Of a stretch of DNA of 64,000 nucleotides, positions 41,553 through 49,364 are shown piece after piece. This stretch comes from CAZJQD01 sp964548165 [NCBI: uncultured bacterium] (GTDB lineage: Bacteria > UBA8481): contig CAZJQD010000015.1 of NCBI GenBank assembly GCA_964548165.1, positions 11,501 through 75,500 of the forward strand. Reading direction: 5' to 3'. A model generated the notes under the pieces. That model saw only the letters and a list, made by a program, of their open reading frames with translations, searched no databases and had not been told where the DNA came from. The translations under genes were made by a program, and so were the position numbers. Each line of letters starts with the position of its first letter. Positions within the stretch are counted from its first letter, which is position 1.

Positions 41553-42269
41553 TTAGAACGTGTAGCGGATACCGCCGCCGAAGCCGGTCTCGTCGATGAA
41601 GCGGCCCTCGATGTAACCCGACCACTGGGGGGTCAGGTCAAAGCCGGCGCCGAGATAGATGCCGACGTTGTCCTCGGCCTCGTCGTCCGCGCGGCCGGTT
41701 GCTCCGCCAAGCTTGTTGTACTCGACCGAGGCGTCGGAGAACTTCACGCCGAGGTAGGGGAGGAACTGGTCGTACTTGCCCTGGATCTGCAGGCCGACGT
41801 TCCACTCGCTGAAGTCGATGTCGTTGTTCGTGGTGCCAGCCGGGAGGATGTTGCCCGTGTGGCCGCTGTGAGCCAGGTAGTTGGCCTGGCCGGCGATGTT
41901 CCACGTGCCGGCGTCATACAGGACGGCGCCGATACCGAGGCCCCAGGCGAACTCGCCCGAACCCTCGAAGGTCTGCTCCGCCGCATTGACGTCAACGCGG
42001 TTGATATGGTCCATGGAGGCGCCGCCGAGGCGGACCGAGACTTCGACCTTATCGGTGAGTCCGTAGGATCCACGGCCGAGGAAGCTGAGGTTCTCAGCGC
42101 GATACTTGTCGGCAACGTTTCCCGACCACTCCATGTCCCGGCGATCGGACGCGAGCTCAAACTCGAGACCAAAACGGCCCATCGTGGGGTCGACCGGGCC
42201 CATCGGGCCGGCGTAAGAAGCCGTCGCGAGCAGAACGCCCATCGCGGCAAGACCAAGAATCCTCTTCAT
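41553..42269 (-). CDS. Outer-membrane beta-barrel protein
   Basis: A 238-residue exported protein. The start at 42269 is fixed by AAGGAG eight bases upstream and a signal peptide (MKRILGLAAMGVLLATASYA). The mature part shows alternating strands, and the C-terminus GGGIRYTF ends in phenylalanine like BAM-assembled barrels. Size suggests 8-10 strands. It stands alone with a near-consensus promoter and a strong terminator, so it is probably abundant. It looks like a generic small porin-like or OmpW/OmpA-like barrel; no specific substrate can be assigned. The longer open frame upstream of 42269 covers the promoter and is not coding. Confidence 0.85.
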   Translation of the reverse strand: MKRILGLAAMGVLLATASYAGPMGPVDPTMGRFGLEFELASDRRDMEWSGNVADKYRAENLSFLGRGSYGLTDKVEVSVRLGGASMDHINRVDVNAAEQTFEGSGEFAWGLGIGAVLYDAGTWNIAGQANYLAHSGHTGNILPAGTTNNDIDFSEWNVGLQIQGKYDQFLPYLGVKFSDASVEYNKLGGATGRADDEAEDNVGIYLGAGFDLTPQWSGYIEGRFIDETGFGGGIRYTF

Positions 42270-42336
42270 GTAAAACACTCCTTCTTCATCGCCTGCAGTG
42301 TGTGAGTGCGATGAACAGTTGATTTCATCTGGACGC

Positions 42337-42364
42337 ATGCTAAATGCCCACCGACTTGTGTCAA
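42337..42364 (-). promoter_or_regulatory. Promoter of the outer-membrane barrel gene
   Basis: On the minus strand a perfect -35 TTGACA (42364-42359), 16-base spacer and -10 TAGCAT (42342-42337). The 5' leader would be about 60 bases. Confidence 0.7.
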
Positions 42365-42464
42365 ATGGAAAATCTTTCACACAGTAAGTTTTCCACAATG
42401 AAAGGGACGGAAAGGGTCACTACTTCAAGGGTGTTCACAAGTCGTGTGTTTCTGAATGAATGCG

Positions 42465-42547
42465 ATGGGGGGACAGGCGCGCCTGGGGGAGACCGAGGGG
42501 CGAGCAGTTCGCGCGCCCCCCATGGCGGCTGGCCCGGCTTTGCCGGG
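42465..42547 (-). terminator. Hairpin region downstream of glpX
   Basis: Just past the glpX stop there is a compact hairpin (CCCGGC, 3-base loop, GCCGGG; 42533-42547) and a longer imperfect inverted repeat with ATGGGGGG/CCCCCCAT ends (42465-42523). No clear U-tract follows. The stretch 42365-42578 otherwise holds no gene that I can support. Confidence 0.4.
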
Positions 42548-42578
42548 ACGGTCGTGAGTAGTTACCTGGAACGGAAAG

Positions 42579-43916
42579 TTAACCGAGGTCCATGCGGAGC
42601 GGGGTCTTCTTCTTGTCCTTAAGATAGATGGACTTGATCATGTGGACGATCCCCGAGGACCCGATCTTGATGGTCTCGGTGATCGCGCCGCCCTCGAAGG
42701 CGCTGACGCCCTTGAGGAGCTCCGTGCGCGTCACGCCGGTCGCCGCGAAGACGCTGTCCTTGGCCGAGCAGAGGTCGCGGGTCTGGAAGATCTTCTTGCC
42801 GGCGAGGATGAGGTCGAGGTCGGGGAGGTTCATCTTCTTCATGCGCGCCTTCTCCTCCGGTGAGAAGCGGAAGGCGCTCCGGAGGTCCGGGGCCGCGTTG
42901 TCGCCCTTGCCGCCGATGATGTTGCCGCCCTCGTCGACGTTGGAGTGATTGACGTTACGGGAGACCAGGCGGGCCTGGATCTCGCCGCCGATCGCGTCGA
43001 GGGCGATGGCCTTGAGGACGCCCTCGGGCGCGGCGCCGACGCCCATCAGGGCGTGGAGCTGGGAGCCGCGGATGGCGCAGGCGATCCCGCGGAGCATGTC
43101 GCCGTCCTCGATGAGCTTGACCTTGGCGCCGGCGGCGCGGATCTCGGCGATGAGCTTGCCGCTGCGCGGCCGGTCCATGACGACGATGGTGATGTCATGC
43201 GGCGAACTGCGCCGGTAGGCGTGCTGGAGCTTCTTGATCGTCACGTCGACGGGATCGAGGATCGAGACGTCGCCGGCGGCGTGCGATCCGACGACGAGCT
43301 TCTCCATGTACATGTCCGGGGCGTGCAAGAGCGTCCCACGCTCGGCCAGGGCCATCACCGCGCAGGCGCCTTCGTTATTCAGGGCGCAGGGCGTCGTGCC
43401 TTCCAGCGGATCGGTCGCGATGTCGACGACGGCGTATCCGAGCTCCCGCAGCTCGTCGTCGGTCATCCAGCGCTCGTCGGGGATGTGGTACTTGCGGAGC
43501 GCGCTGAGGACCTTGAGATCGACCAGTTGCTCACGCGTCAGCCTGGTGTACGGCTCCATCCCCTCGGGGATCGACTCCAGGATGTTGCGCTCGACGAGCT
43601 CGTGCGGCGTCAGGTGCCGCCAGCGTCCAACCTCCTCGCCGATGTAGAGCATGGGGGCCTCGTCGCGCTCGCCCTCCCCGATGACGACGGTGCCGCGGAT
43701 GCGGATGTCGTTGTTGAGGATGCGGCGCATGGTGCGGACGGCGGCGTTGTCGGCCGACTCCTTGTCGCCCCGGCCAACCCAGGGGCGGATGGCCACGGCG
43801 GCGGCCCGGGTCACGTCGATGACGCGGACGTCCTCGATGATCCCGGTCTCCACCAGCATCTCTTCGATCGTGGTCTTTTCGGAAGCGCGGCCCTGGTCGG
43901 ATCCCTCGTCGTTCAT
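42579..43916 (-). CDS. glpX: Class II fructose-1,6-bisphosphatase with internal insertion
   Basis: A 445-residue GlpX-type phosphatase converting fructose-1,6-bisphosphate to fructose-6-phosphate in gluconeogenesis. Family signatures are VVIGEGERDEAPMLYIGEEVG, the metal/phosphate motif DPLEGT, APDMYMEKLVVG and the segment FAATGVTRTELLKGV. It is longer than the usual ~320-335 residues. About 60 residues, including a predicted helical stretch with LTREQLVDLKVLSALRKY, are inserted between the EEVG motif and the DPLEGT motif, and further short insertions lie in the C-terminal half. All core motifs are intact, so it is probably active. It is divergent from the glycerate kinase gene with only 36 bases between the two start codons. 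Confidence 0.9.
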   Translation of the reverse strand: MNDEGSDQGRASEKTTIEEMLVETGIIEDVRVIDVTRAAAVAIRPWVGRGDKESADNAAVRTMRRILNNDIRIRGTVVIGEGERDEAPMLYIGEEVGRWRHLTPHELVERNILESIPEGMEPYTRLTREQLVDLKVLSALRKYHIPDERWMTDDELRELGYAVVDIATDPLEGTTPCALNNEGACAVMALAERGTLLHAPDMYMEKLVVGSHAAGDVSILDPVDVTIKKLQHAYRRSSPHDITIVVMDRPRSGKLIAEIRAAGAKVKLIEDGDMLRGIACAIRGSQLHALMGVGAAPEGVLKAIALDAIGGEIQARLVSRNVNHSNVDEGGNIIGGKGDNAAPDLRSAFRFSPEEKARMKKMNLPDLDLILAGKKIFQTRDLCSAKDSVFAATGVTRTELLKGVSAFEGGAITETIKIGSSGIVHMIKSIYLKDKKKTPLRMDLG

Positions 43917-43952
43917 GATTGAACCCGAGGGCCCAGGCTCGTAGGGTGATCC

Positions 43953-45269
43953 ATGATGGCGACAAGCAAACCATCGGTTGCCGCTCCTGTCAAGGCGGAG
44001 CCCCGGGCGCGCGGGTTTCTTCTCGACGCGTTTGCCGCCGGAGTCGGCGCCGCTCAGCCAGCGCGCCTGATCGCGACCTCGCTGTTGCCGCGTCCTTCTC
44101 CGGGTCGCATGGTCGTCGTGGGCGCGGGCAAGGCCGCAATCGGGATGGCGCGGGCCGTCACGGGCGCGCTAGAGGTGCGCGGCGACGGTCGCGGTCCGGA
44201 GGGACTCATCATCGCGCCACACGCCGTCGACCAGCCCGACCCGATCGCGGGCATCGAGGTTCATCGTGGACGCCACCCAATCCCGGACGAATCCAGCATC
44301 GACGCGACCGTGGCGCTCATGGCCCTGGTCGGCGGTCTCGGCGAACGCGACACGCTCATCGCCCTCTGGTCGGGCGGCGGCTCGGCGCTGTTGTGCGAGC
44401 CTCAAGGCGTCTCGCTGGCCGAGAAGCAGGAGGTCCTCGCGGCCCTTCTGCGTGTCGGCGCGGGCATTTCCGAGATCAACCTCGTCCGCCGTCACCTCTC
44501 TGCCGTCAAGGGCGGCCAGTTCGTGAAGAGGGCCGGCGCGGGCGCTATCCACGCCCTGGTCCTCTCGGACGTCGTCGGCGACGACCTGGCCGCGGTCGCT
44601 TCCGGTCCGACCGTGCCGGATCCCACGACGTTTGCCGAGGCCCTTTCCGTCCTGGATCGATACCGCGTGCCCGCCCCCGGGGTTCGAGACGCGCTGAGGC
44701 GTGGTGCGCGCGGCGAGATGGCCGAGACTCCCAAGCCGGGGGATCGCATCTTCCGGCGGGTGCGTACCCGATTGATTGGGGGCGGCAGGGATGCGGTGAA
44801 CGGCGCGCTGGAGTCCCTGCGCGACGCGGGCCTGCGCCCCTTCGTCGCGGATGGGCGAGTCTCTGGCCCAGCCCTGGCCGCCGCGGAACGCGATGCGATC
44901 CGGGTCCGCGGTCTCGAATCCGGCGACGTCTTCGTGACCAATGGGGAGTGCACGGTCGAGGTGCGCGGCCAGGGGCGCGGCGGCCGCAACCTGGAGTACC
45001 TGCTCGCGCTCGCCCTGGAGCTCGACGGCGAGCCCGGCGTCTGGGCTCTGGCCGCGGATACGGACGGCATCGACGGGACGAGCGATGCCGCGGGCGCCGT
45101 GATCGGTCCCGATACGATCGAGCGCGCCGCCGCCCTCGGCATCGACGGCGCCGCGTATCTCTCGGACAATGATGCCCATGGCTTTTTTGAGGCGCTCGGC
45201 GACCTGGTCAGGACAGGGCCTACGGGCACCAACGTGAACGACCTGCACATAGTCTTGAGGATGCCGTGA
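43953..45269 (+). CDS. Glycerate 2-kinase (GckA/TtuD family, MOFRL domain)
   Basis: A 438-residue protein of the type II glycerate kinase family, which phosphorylates D-glycerate to 2-phosphoglycerate. The N-terminal DUF4147 domain (about residues 30-270) has the glycine-rich SGGGSALL motif and NLVRRHLSAVKGGQ. The C-terminal MOFRL domain (about 325-430) has TNGECTVEVRGQGRGGRN and the segment from AADTDGIDG to the terminal NVNDLHIVL. Two adjacent ATG codons (43953, 43956) open it. The next gene encodes a glyoxylate/hydroxypyruvate reductase, which would supply its substrate, 31 bases downstream on the same strand. Confidence 0.9.
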   Translation: MMATSKPSVAAPVKAEPRARGFLLDAFAAGVGAAQPARLIATSLLPRPSPGRMVVVGAGKAAIGMARAVTGALEVRGDGRGPEGLIIAPHAVDQPDPIAGIEVHRGRHPIPDESSIDATVALMALVGGLGERDTLIALWSGGGSALLCEPQGVSLAEKQEVLAALLRVGAGISEINLVRRHLSAVKGGQFVKRAGAGAIHALVLSDVVGDDLAAVASGPTVPDPTTFAEALSVLDRYRVPAPGVRDALRRGARGEMAETPKPGDRIFRRVRTRLIGGGRDAVNGALESLRDAGLRPFVADGRVSGPALAAAERDAIRVRGLESGDVFVTNGECTVEVRGQGRGGRNLEYLLALALELDGEPGVWALAADTDGIDGTSDAAGAVIGPDTIERAAALGIDGAAYLSDNDAHGFFEALGDLVRTGPTGTNVNDLHIVLRMP

Positions 45270-45300
45270 TGGTCCTGCAGCGGGAGAGCGAGGGAGTGGG

Positions 45301-46260
45301 ATGACGACGCGCGTGTTGATTACCCGGCCGCTGATTGCGCCGGCGCTGGCGGCGATCCGCGGCGCGGGGCTCGAGCCCTTCATCCAGCCGCTTCGGGATC
45401 GGCGCGAGCTCCTGGCGGCGGCCGCCTCGGTCGAGGCGATGATCACGATGCTGACGGATCGCCTGGACGCCGAGTTCTTCGCGGCGGCGAAGGGCGGTCC
45501 CCTCAAGATCGTGGCCAACTACGCGGTCGGTCACGACAACGTCGACCTGGCCGCCGCGAGGAGTGCCGGCGTCTGGGCGACCAATACGCCCGATGTGCTC
45601 ACCGAGGCCACCGCGGAGATGGCCTGGGCGCTCGCCTTTGCCGCCGCTCGCAGGGTCGTCGAGGGTGACGCGCTCGTGCGCGGGGGGATGTGGAAGGGAT
45701 GGGAGCCGACCCAGCTCGTGGGGATGGGAATTTCCGGCGCCACGATCGGCGTCATCGGCGCCGGCCGGATCGGTCGCGCCTTCGCACGGATGGGTCGCGG
45801 CTTCGGCGTGACGGTTCTCTACTACAGTCGAACCGCCCAGCCCGCGTTCGAGACAGAGTCGGGGGCGAGACGAGTCGAGCTCAATGCGCTGATGGCCGCG
45901 AGCGATATTGTCTCCATTCACCTACCGGGGGGCGCGGGAACAAAGAGCCTGGTGGGCACGGAACAGCTCGCCGCGATGAAACCCGGCGCGATCCTCGTGA
46001 ACACGGGGCGGGGCACCGTCGTCGACGAAGCCGCGCTCGTGGAGGGCTTGATGCAGGGGAGGCCCGCCGCCGCCGGGCTGGACGTGTATGAGAAGGAGCC
46101 GGTCGTGCATCCGGGCCTCCTTCGGCTCCCCAACGTGGTCCTGGCGCCGCACCTCGGCTCCGCGACTGTGAAGAGCCGTACACAGATGGCGGCGCGGTGC
46201 GCGGCGAACATCCGGGCCGCCCTGGAGGGTCGTGCGCCCCTGGACGCCCTGGGTCTATAG
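45301..46260 (+). CDS. Glyoxylate/hydroxypyruvate reductase (D-2-hydroxyacid dehydrogenase)
   Basis: A 319-residue NAD(P)H-dependent D-2-hydroxyacid dehydrogenase closest in pattern to GRHPR-type D-glycerate dehydrogenase. It has the NVD segment (YAVGHDNVDLAAAR), the nucleotide-binding GAGRIGRAFARMGRG, the catalytic Arg in NTGRGTVVDE, the Glu in YEKEP and the His in LAPHLGSAT. An AGGGAG ribosome-binding site precedes the ATG. With the upstream glycerate kinase it would form a two-step route from hydroxypyruvate (or glyoxylate products) through D-glycerate to 2-phosphoglycerate. Substrate choice among glyoxylate and hydroxypyruvate is inferred from context. Confidence 0.9.
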   Translation: MTTRVLITRPLIAPALAAIRGAGLEPFIQPLRDRRELLAAAASVEAMITMLTDRLDAEFFAAAKGGPLKIVANYAVGHDNVDLAAARSAGVWATNTPDVLTEATAEMAWALAFAAARRVVEGDALVRGGMWKGWEPTQLVGMGISGATIGVIGAGRIGRAFARMGRGFGVTVLYYSRTAQPAFETESGARRVELNALMAASDIVSIHLPGGAGTKSLVGTEQLAAMKPGAILVNTGRGTVVDEAALVEGLMQGRPAAAGLDVYEKEPVVHPGLLRLPNVVLAPHLGSATVKSRTQMAARCAANIRAALEGRAPLDALGL

Positions 46261-46321
46261 GGCTGGGGATTCGTTCGGAAGCTTTGCTCAAGTTTGCGCT
46301 GGTTCGGTCGATAAGAAGAAC

Positions 46322-47062
46322 ATGTTCGGCCTGGCGGCTCCCAACGACTTCATGAACGCCATTCTTGCGGCAGAGAAGACCGAGACGCGCGGCCAGGACC
46401 TGGCTCGCCTCGGGATGAAGGACCAGGGGCAGTCCTTCGAGGATGTCCTGACCGCCATCGACAGCAAGTATCTCCGGCCGGACCGCGGCATCCTGACGGC
46501 GATGGACGCGAACCGGGATGCGGACGAAGAGCGCCGAACCGGGCGCAAGTCCACGGGCAGCTTCGACAGCATCATCTCCGCGCAGGTTGCCGGCGCGCTC
46601 GGCGGCATCTACCAGGACCCCTCCATGCGGCCGGACATGACGGCGGCCAATCCCTTCTCCGCGTCCGCCACCTTCAGCCAGTTCTCGCCCAGGCTCTCGA
46701 AGAAGGCGATGCAGGTCGCGGCGGCGAACGGTTTCCCCGTTGAGGCCGTCTTCGGGCAGGGGGCCATGACGAATACGAGCGGCTACGGGACCAAGGCTTC
46801 GACCGCGACGACCGGGCTTGGCGGTTACCTGCCCGGCAACCTCTCGGGGATCAGCGCCGGCCTGGGCTCCGGAACGAACGGCATCCTCCAGATGATCACT
46901 CAGCTCTACAGTTCCACGGCCGCGACGGCCGATAAGAAAACTACGCGGACTTCCTCCGGTCCCGTGACGGCGCCCACGGCGGGCCCGTCCACCAGCGTCA
47001 ACGAGATGCTGGAAGCCCGGAAGAGGATCGTGTCGTCCAGCCGGATAGCGCGCGGACTCTAA
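46322..47062 (+). CDS. Hypothetical protein
   Basis: A 246-residue protein that I do not recognise. The ATG at 46322 is preferred because the frame upstream overlaps the reductase gene. There is no signal peptide or membrane segment. The N-terminal 90 residues are charged and helical. The middle is Gly/Ser/Thr/Ala-rich with phenylalanine-containing segments (ASATFSQFSPRL). The C-terminus is low complexity followed by a basic helix (MLEARKRIVSSSRIARGL). The composition resembles structural or appendage-associated proteins, but nothing specific supports that. A perfect hairpin follows. Confidence 0.6.
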   Translation: MFGLAAPNDFMNAILAAEKTETRGQDLARLGMKDQGQSFEDVLTAIDSKYLRPDRGILTAMDANRDADEERRTGRKSTGSFDSIISAQVAGALGGIYQDPSMRPDMTAANPFSASATFSQFSPRLSKKAMQVAAANGFPVEAVFGQGAMTNTSGYGTKASTATTGLGGYLPGNLSGISAGLGSGTNGILQMITQLYSSTAATADKKTTRTSSGPVTAPTAGPSTSVNEMLEARKRIVSSSRIARGL

Positions 47063-47079
47063 CTCTGAAGCCTGGCAGG

Positions 47080-47105
47080 AGCCGGACGGGTGCCGCCGTC
47101 CGGCT
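47080..47105 (+). terminator. Hairpin terminator between convergent genes
   Basis: A perfect 10-base stem (AGCCGGACGG with CCGTCCGGCT) closes a 6-base loop, 18 bases after the stop of the hypothetical gene. The following sequence is only moderately T-rich, so it may be a weak or bidirectional terminator. Confidence 0.55.
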
Positions 47106-47178
47106 CACTCCGGCTCTTCTTCCCTCTCTCTAAACGAAACCCACTTCTTCGCTGATCGCTCGATGCTGATCGGCTGAT

Positions 47179-48027
47179 TCAGAGCGCCGGCGTCTTCCAC
47201 CTCTTGTGCAACCAGAAGTACTGATCGGGCGCCTGCCGGATCGCGGCCTCCAGCCTCCGGTTGAAGTCCGTCATCATGGTCGCGACGTCGGAGGGAGGAA
47301 TGGGTTCAGACGGGAGGAACCGGTAGACGGGGCCGTCCTTCAGGATGAAGCCCGGCACCAGGACAGCGCCGGTGCGAAGGGCCATCTCCGCGGGGCCGGT
47401 GAGCGTGGAGGCGATGCGGCCGAAGAACGGGACGAAGACGCCGTTTCGGCCCGCGTCCTGGTCGGCGAAGATGGCGATCATCTGCTTCTGGTGAAGAGCG
47501 GCGAGGGCGCCGCGCAGGCCCATCCCGCGCATCACGGTCCTGGCGCCCTTGAGGGTCCGGAGGCCGTTGATGTAACGCTCGACGTGCGGATTGCGGACGG
47601 GCGCGAAGATGGAGGTCACCGAGTAGCCCAGGGACTGGAGCCCGGCAGGGCCGATCTCGAAACCGCCGAAGTGCCCGGTCACGACGATGACGCCGCGGCC
47701 CTCGGCGAGAGCGCGGTCGAAGATCTCACGCTTCTCGATGACGACATTCTCGTGGAATTCCGCGTCCGACCAGCGGGGGATGCGGCCGATGTCGGCGAGG
47801 AGTTCGCCGAAATGCTGGAACGTGCCGCGCGCGATCGCGAGTCGTTCGGTCTCCGACTTCTCGGGGAACGCGATGCGGAGATTCTCGAGGACAACGCGGC
47901 GGCGGACGCCGAGCGAGAAGACGACAAGTCCGAGCCAGCGTCCGAGGCGACAGGCGATCGCCCGCGGCGGCGCGGTCACGCCGGCGATGAGCAGGCGCAG
48001 GGCGAGGTATTGGATCCGGTGCTTCAG
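47179..48027 (-). CDS. Lipid A biosynthesis acyltransferase (LpxL/HtrB family)
   Basis: An LABLAT-family membrane-bound acyltransferase that adds secondary acyl chains to lipid A. The catalytic motif is VVTGHFGGFE (HX4D/E type), followed by DQDAGRNGVFVPFFGR and the terminal PDQYFWLHKRWKT. The conserved N-terminal region starts at KHRIQYLALRLL. No ATG lies in frame near it. A CTG at 48027 with GAGGT five bases upstream is the best-placed start (282 residues). TTG 48291 and GTG 48276 would add ~85 residues of low-quality sequence, and GTG 47979 would lose conserved residues. It is convergent with the hypothetical gene and separate from the main lpx operon. Confidence 0.87.
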   Translation of the reverse strand: MKHRIQYLALRLLIAGVTAPPRAIACRLGRWLGLVVFSLGVRRRVVLENLRIAFPEKSETERLAIARGTFQHFGELLADIGRIPRWSDAEFHENVVIEKREIFDRALAEGRGVIVVTGHFGGFEIGPAGLQSLGYSVTSIFAPVRNPHVERYINGLRTLKGARTVMRGMGLRGALAALHQKQMIAIFADQDAGRNGVFVPFFGRIASTLTGPAEMALRTGAVLVPGFILKDGPVYRFLPSEPIPPSDVATMMTDFNRRLEAAIRQAPDQYFWLHKRWKTPAL

Positions 48028-48455
48028 CGGGGACCTCGGGCGGGTGCGGTGAGTCTCATGGCGGCAGGGTAGCAGAGGAGAGGAGGGACTGCATCGGGCG
48101 CGCGCAGGGTGCGGTCGGGCTCGGCTGGAGAGACTCGACGCAGAGAGATTGGCGGGAGGGCTCGGATCGACCGAAGGGCCACTTCGCCGAATGGCTCGAC
48201 ACGCCCATCCCGAAACCGGGGATAGGCGGGCGTGTCTGCGCTTGAGTTCGGCTCCGTCGGCCCTGTCGGCGATCACCGGTTTCAGAGTCAATGTATCTCG
48301 CGTTGGAACCCTCTATGCGCTTACCTTCTCCGGGGATTCAGGCTCCAATCTGCGGCCATCTGCGAAATCTGTGGATGGATTCTCCGGGTTTCAAGCTTGG
48401 AACCCTTCCTTGAATTCGCGCCTCGCAGGGCGTATGCTTCTCTCAGTAGTCACTC
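48028..48455. other. Intergenic region between the acyltransferase and ssrA
   Basis: About 430 bases. The right end holds the ssrA promoter. The left end holds the leader of the acyltransferase, and the acyltransferase frame stays open to 48291 without convincing coding features. I see no other gene. Confidence 0.5.
48410..48438 (+). promoter_or_regulatory. ssrA promoter
   Basis: TTGAAT at 48410-48415, 17-base spacer and TATGCT at 48433-48438. The mature tmRNA 5' end at 48456 lies about ten bases past the expected start site, which fits a short leader removed by RNase P. Confidence 0.65.
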
Positions 48456-48810
48456 GGGGGCGCACAGGACTTGACGGGAGTCAGGTGGGCCGCGGTGGCG
48501 CGCCGAGGCAAGCATGGTGTCCTCGTAAAAAACTCCAGGCACTTTTTAACTGCCAACAACGATTTGGCTCTAGCCGCTTAGGCGGCAGGTCACACCGGCG
48601 ATGTCTGCTAGTCGGTGATGATCTCATCAGCAGGCTGGTTCGTCCGGTATGCCAGGGGCCGGCGGGCGAGGAGACTACCCAAGCTGGCGGGGAGAGGAGC
48701 CTGTTCGTGGGCGCCCTCCCGGCGAGACTCTTAAGTACATGAACTACGCGCGTAGAAGCCCGGTTGCATCGGCTGTTCGGACGTGGGTTCGATTCCCACC
48801 GCCTCCACCA
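48456..48810 (+). ncRNA. ssrA: Transfer-messenger RNA (tmRNA, SsrA)
   Basis: A 355-base one-piece tmRNA. The 5' GGGGGCG pairs with the 3' CGCCTCC (one G-U) before the encoded ACCA. The 5' part has the conserved GGACTTGACGGG-like stretch, and the 3' end has the T-arm GTGGG-TTCGATT-CCCAC. The tag frame starts at GCC 48552 (with A at -4 as usual) and reads ANNDLALAA before TAG at 48579-48581, so proteins receive the tag AANNDLALAA including the charged alanine. It works with SmpB, encoded at 7524-7970, to rescue stalled ribosomes. Its 3' end is a frequent integration target and is followed here by an integrase-bearing element. Confidence 0.95.
48783..48810 (+). other. Putative attL core (3' end of ssrA)
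   Basis: The T-arm and acceptor end of ssrA lie at the boundary where mobile-element genes begin. Tyrosine integrases commonly recombine into this segment and restore it. A second copy (attR) was not found in the window and would lie beyond base 64000. Confidence 0.45.
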
Positions 48811-48856
48811 TGTAACGCCAGTAAACTCAGGCGAAACACCCCGAAAACAGCCCTTT

Positions 48857-48876
48857 CATTTGGCACCATTTGGCAC
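48857..48876 (+). repeat. Tandem 10-base repeat near attL (possible integrase arm sites)
   Basis: Two exact adjacent copies of CATTTGGCAC lie 47 bases from the ssrA end. Tandem short repeats at this distance from the crossover site are typical of arm-type binding sites of tyrosine integrases. The assignment is by position only. Confidence 0.4.
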
Positions 48877-49025
48877 CGACGGCCATACCCCCCTGAAATT
48901 GTCGCTCAATCCACAAGCGGAATGGCATTGCCACCCATGCTTTGCGAGTCGTATTGAACGCCGGCTGATACTGAAGCTCGAGGTCACTACTCGGGCCGAA
49001 TCGTGTGGGGGGCGAGCCGAGTGTG

Positions 49026-49051
49026 TTGACAATGTGTATACATACTGTCAA
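49026..49051 (+). promoter_or_regulatory. Palindromic operator upstream of the toxin-antitoxin genes
   Basis: A 26-base imperfect palindrome with ends TTGACA/TGTCAA, centred on GTATAC, lies 28 bases before the antitoxin ATG. Antitoxins with ribbon-helix-helix folds autoregulate through such sites. Confidence 0.5.
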
Positions 49052-49079
49052 GCTGGAGTTGACCAAGCAGGAGGTCTCG

Positions 49080-49364
49080 ATGCTCGATTCCGTTACCGGT
49101 AACCGCGAAGTGACGATCAATCTGCGCGCGACGCAGAAGCAGCGCGCGCTCATCGATTGGGCCGCGGAGGCGGCTGGCAAGAATCGTTCGGCATTCATGC
49201 TGGAGGCGGCTTGTCATGAGGCGGAGAATCTCCTGGCCGATCAGAGGTTGTTCCTGCTCGGTGACGCGGATTATCGTCGCTTCCTGAAAGCGCTGGATGC
49301 ACCGCCGGCTTCGAATTCGCGCTTGCGGCGTCTCCTGGCTACCGCACCTCCCTGGAAAGAGTGA
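49080..49364 (+). CDS. DUF1778-type (TacA-like) antitoxin
   Basis: A 94-residue protein with a ribbon-helix-helix N-terminus (EVTINLRATQKQRALIDWAAEAAGKNRSAFMLEAA) and an acidic/hydrophobic C-terminal segment with FLKALDAPP, the toxin-binding part of DUF1778 antitoxins. AGGAGG lies five bases before the ATG at 49080, which rejects the longer frame from 49005. The stop overlaps the GTG of the acetyltransferase toxin (GTGA). It should neutralise the toxin and repress its own promoter at the palindrome upstream. Confidence 0.9.
   Translation: MLDSVTGNREVTINLRATQKQRALIDWAAEAAGKNRSAFMLEAACHEAENLLADQRLFLLGDADYRRFLKALDAPPASNSRLRRLLATAPPWKE

Noticed and set aside
48775-48810. A separate tRNA gene
   Set aside because: The T-arm and CCA end belong to ssrA; its 5' half pairs at 48456 and the tag frame lies between.
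49005-49079. N-terminal extension of the antitoxin from an upstream start
   Set aside because: It covers the palindromic operator, and the ATG at 49080 has AGGAGG five bases upstream.
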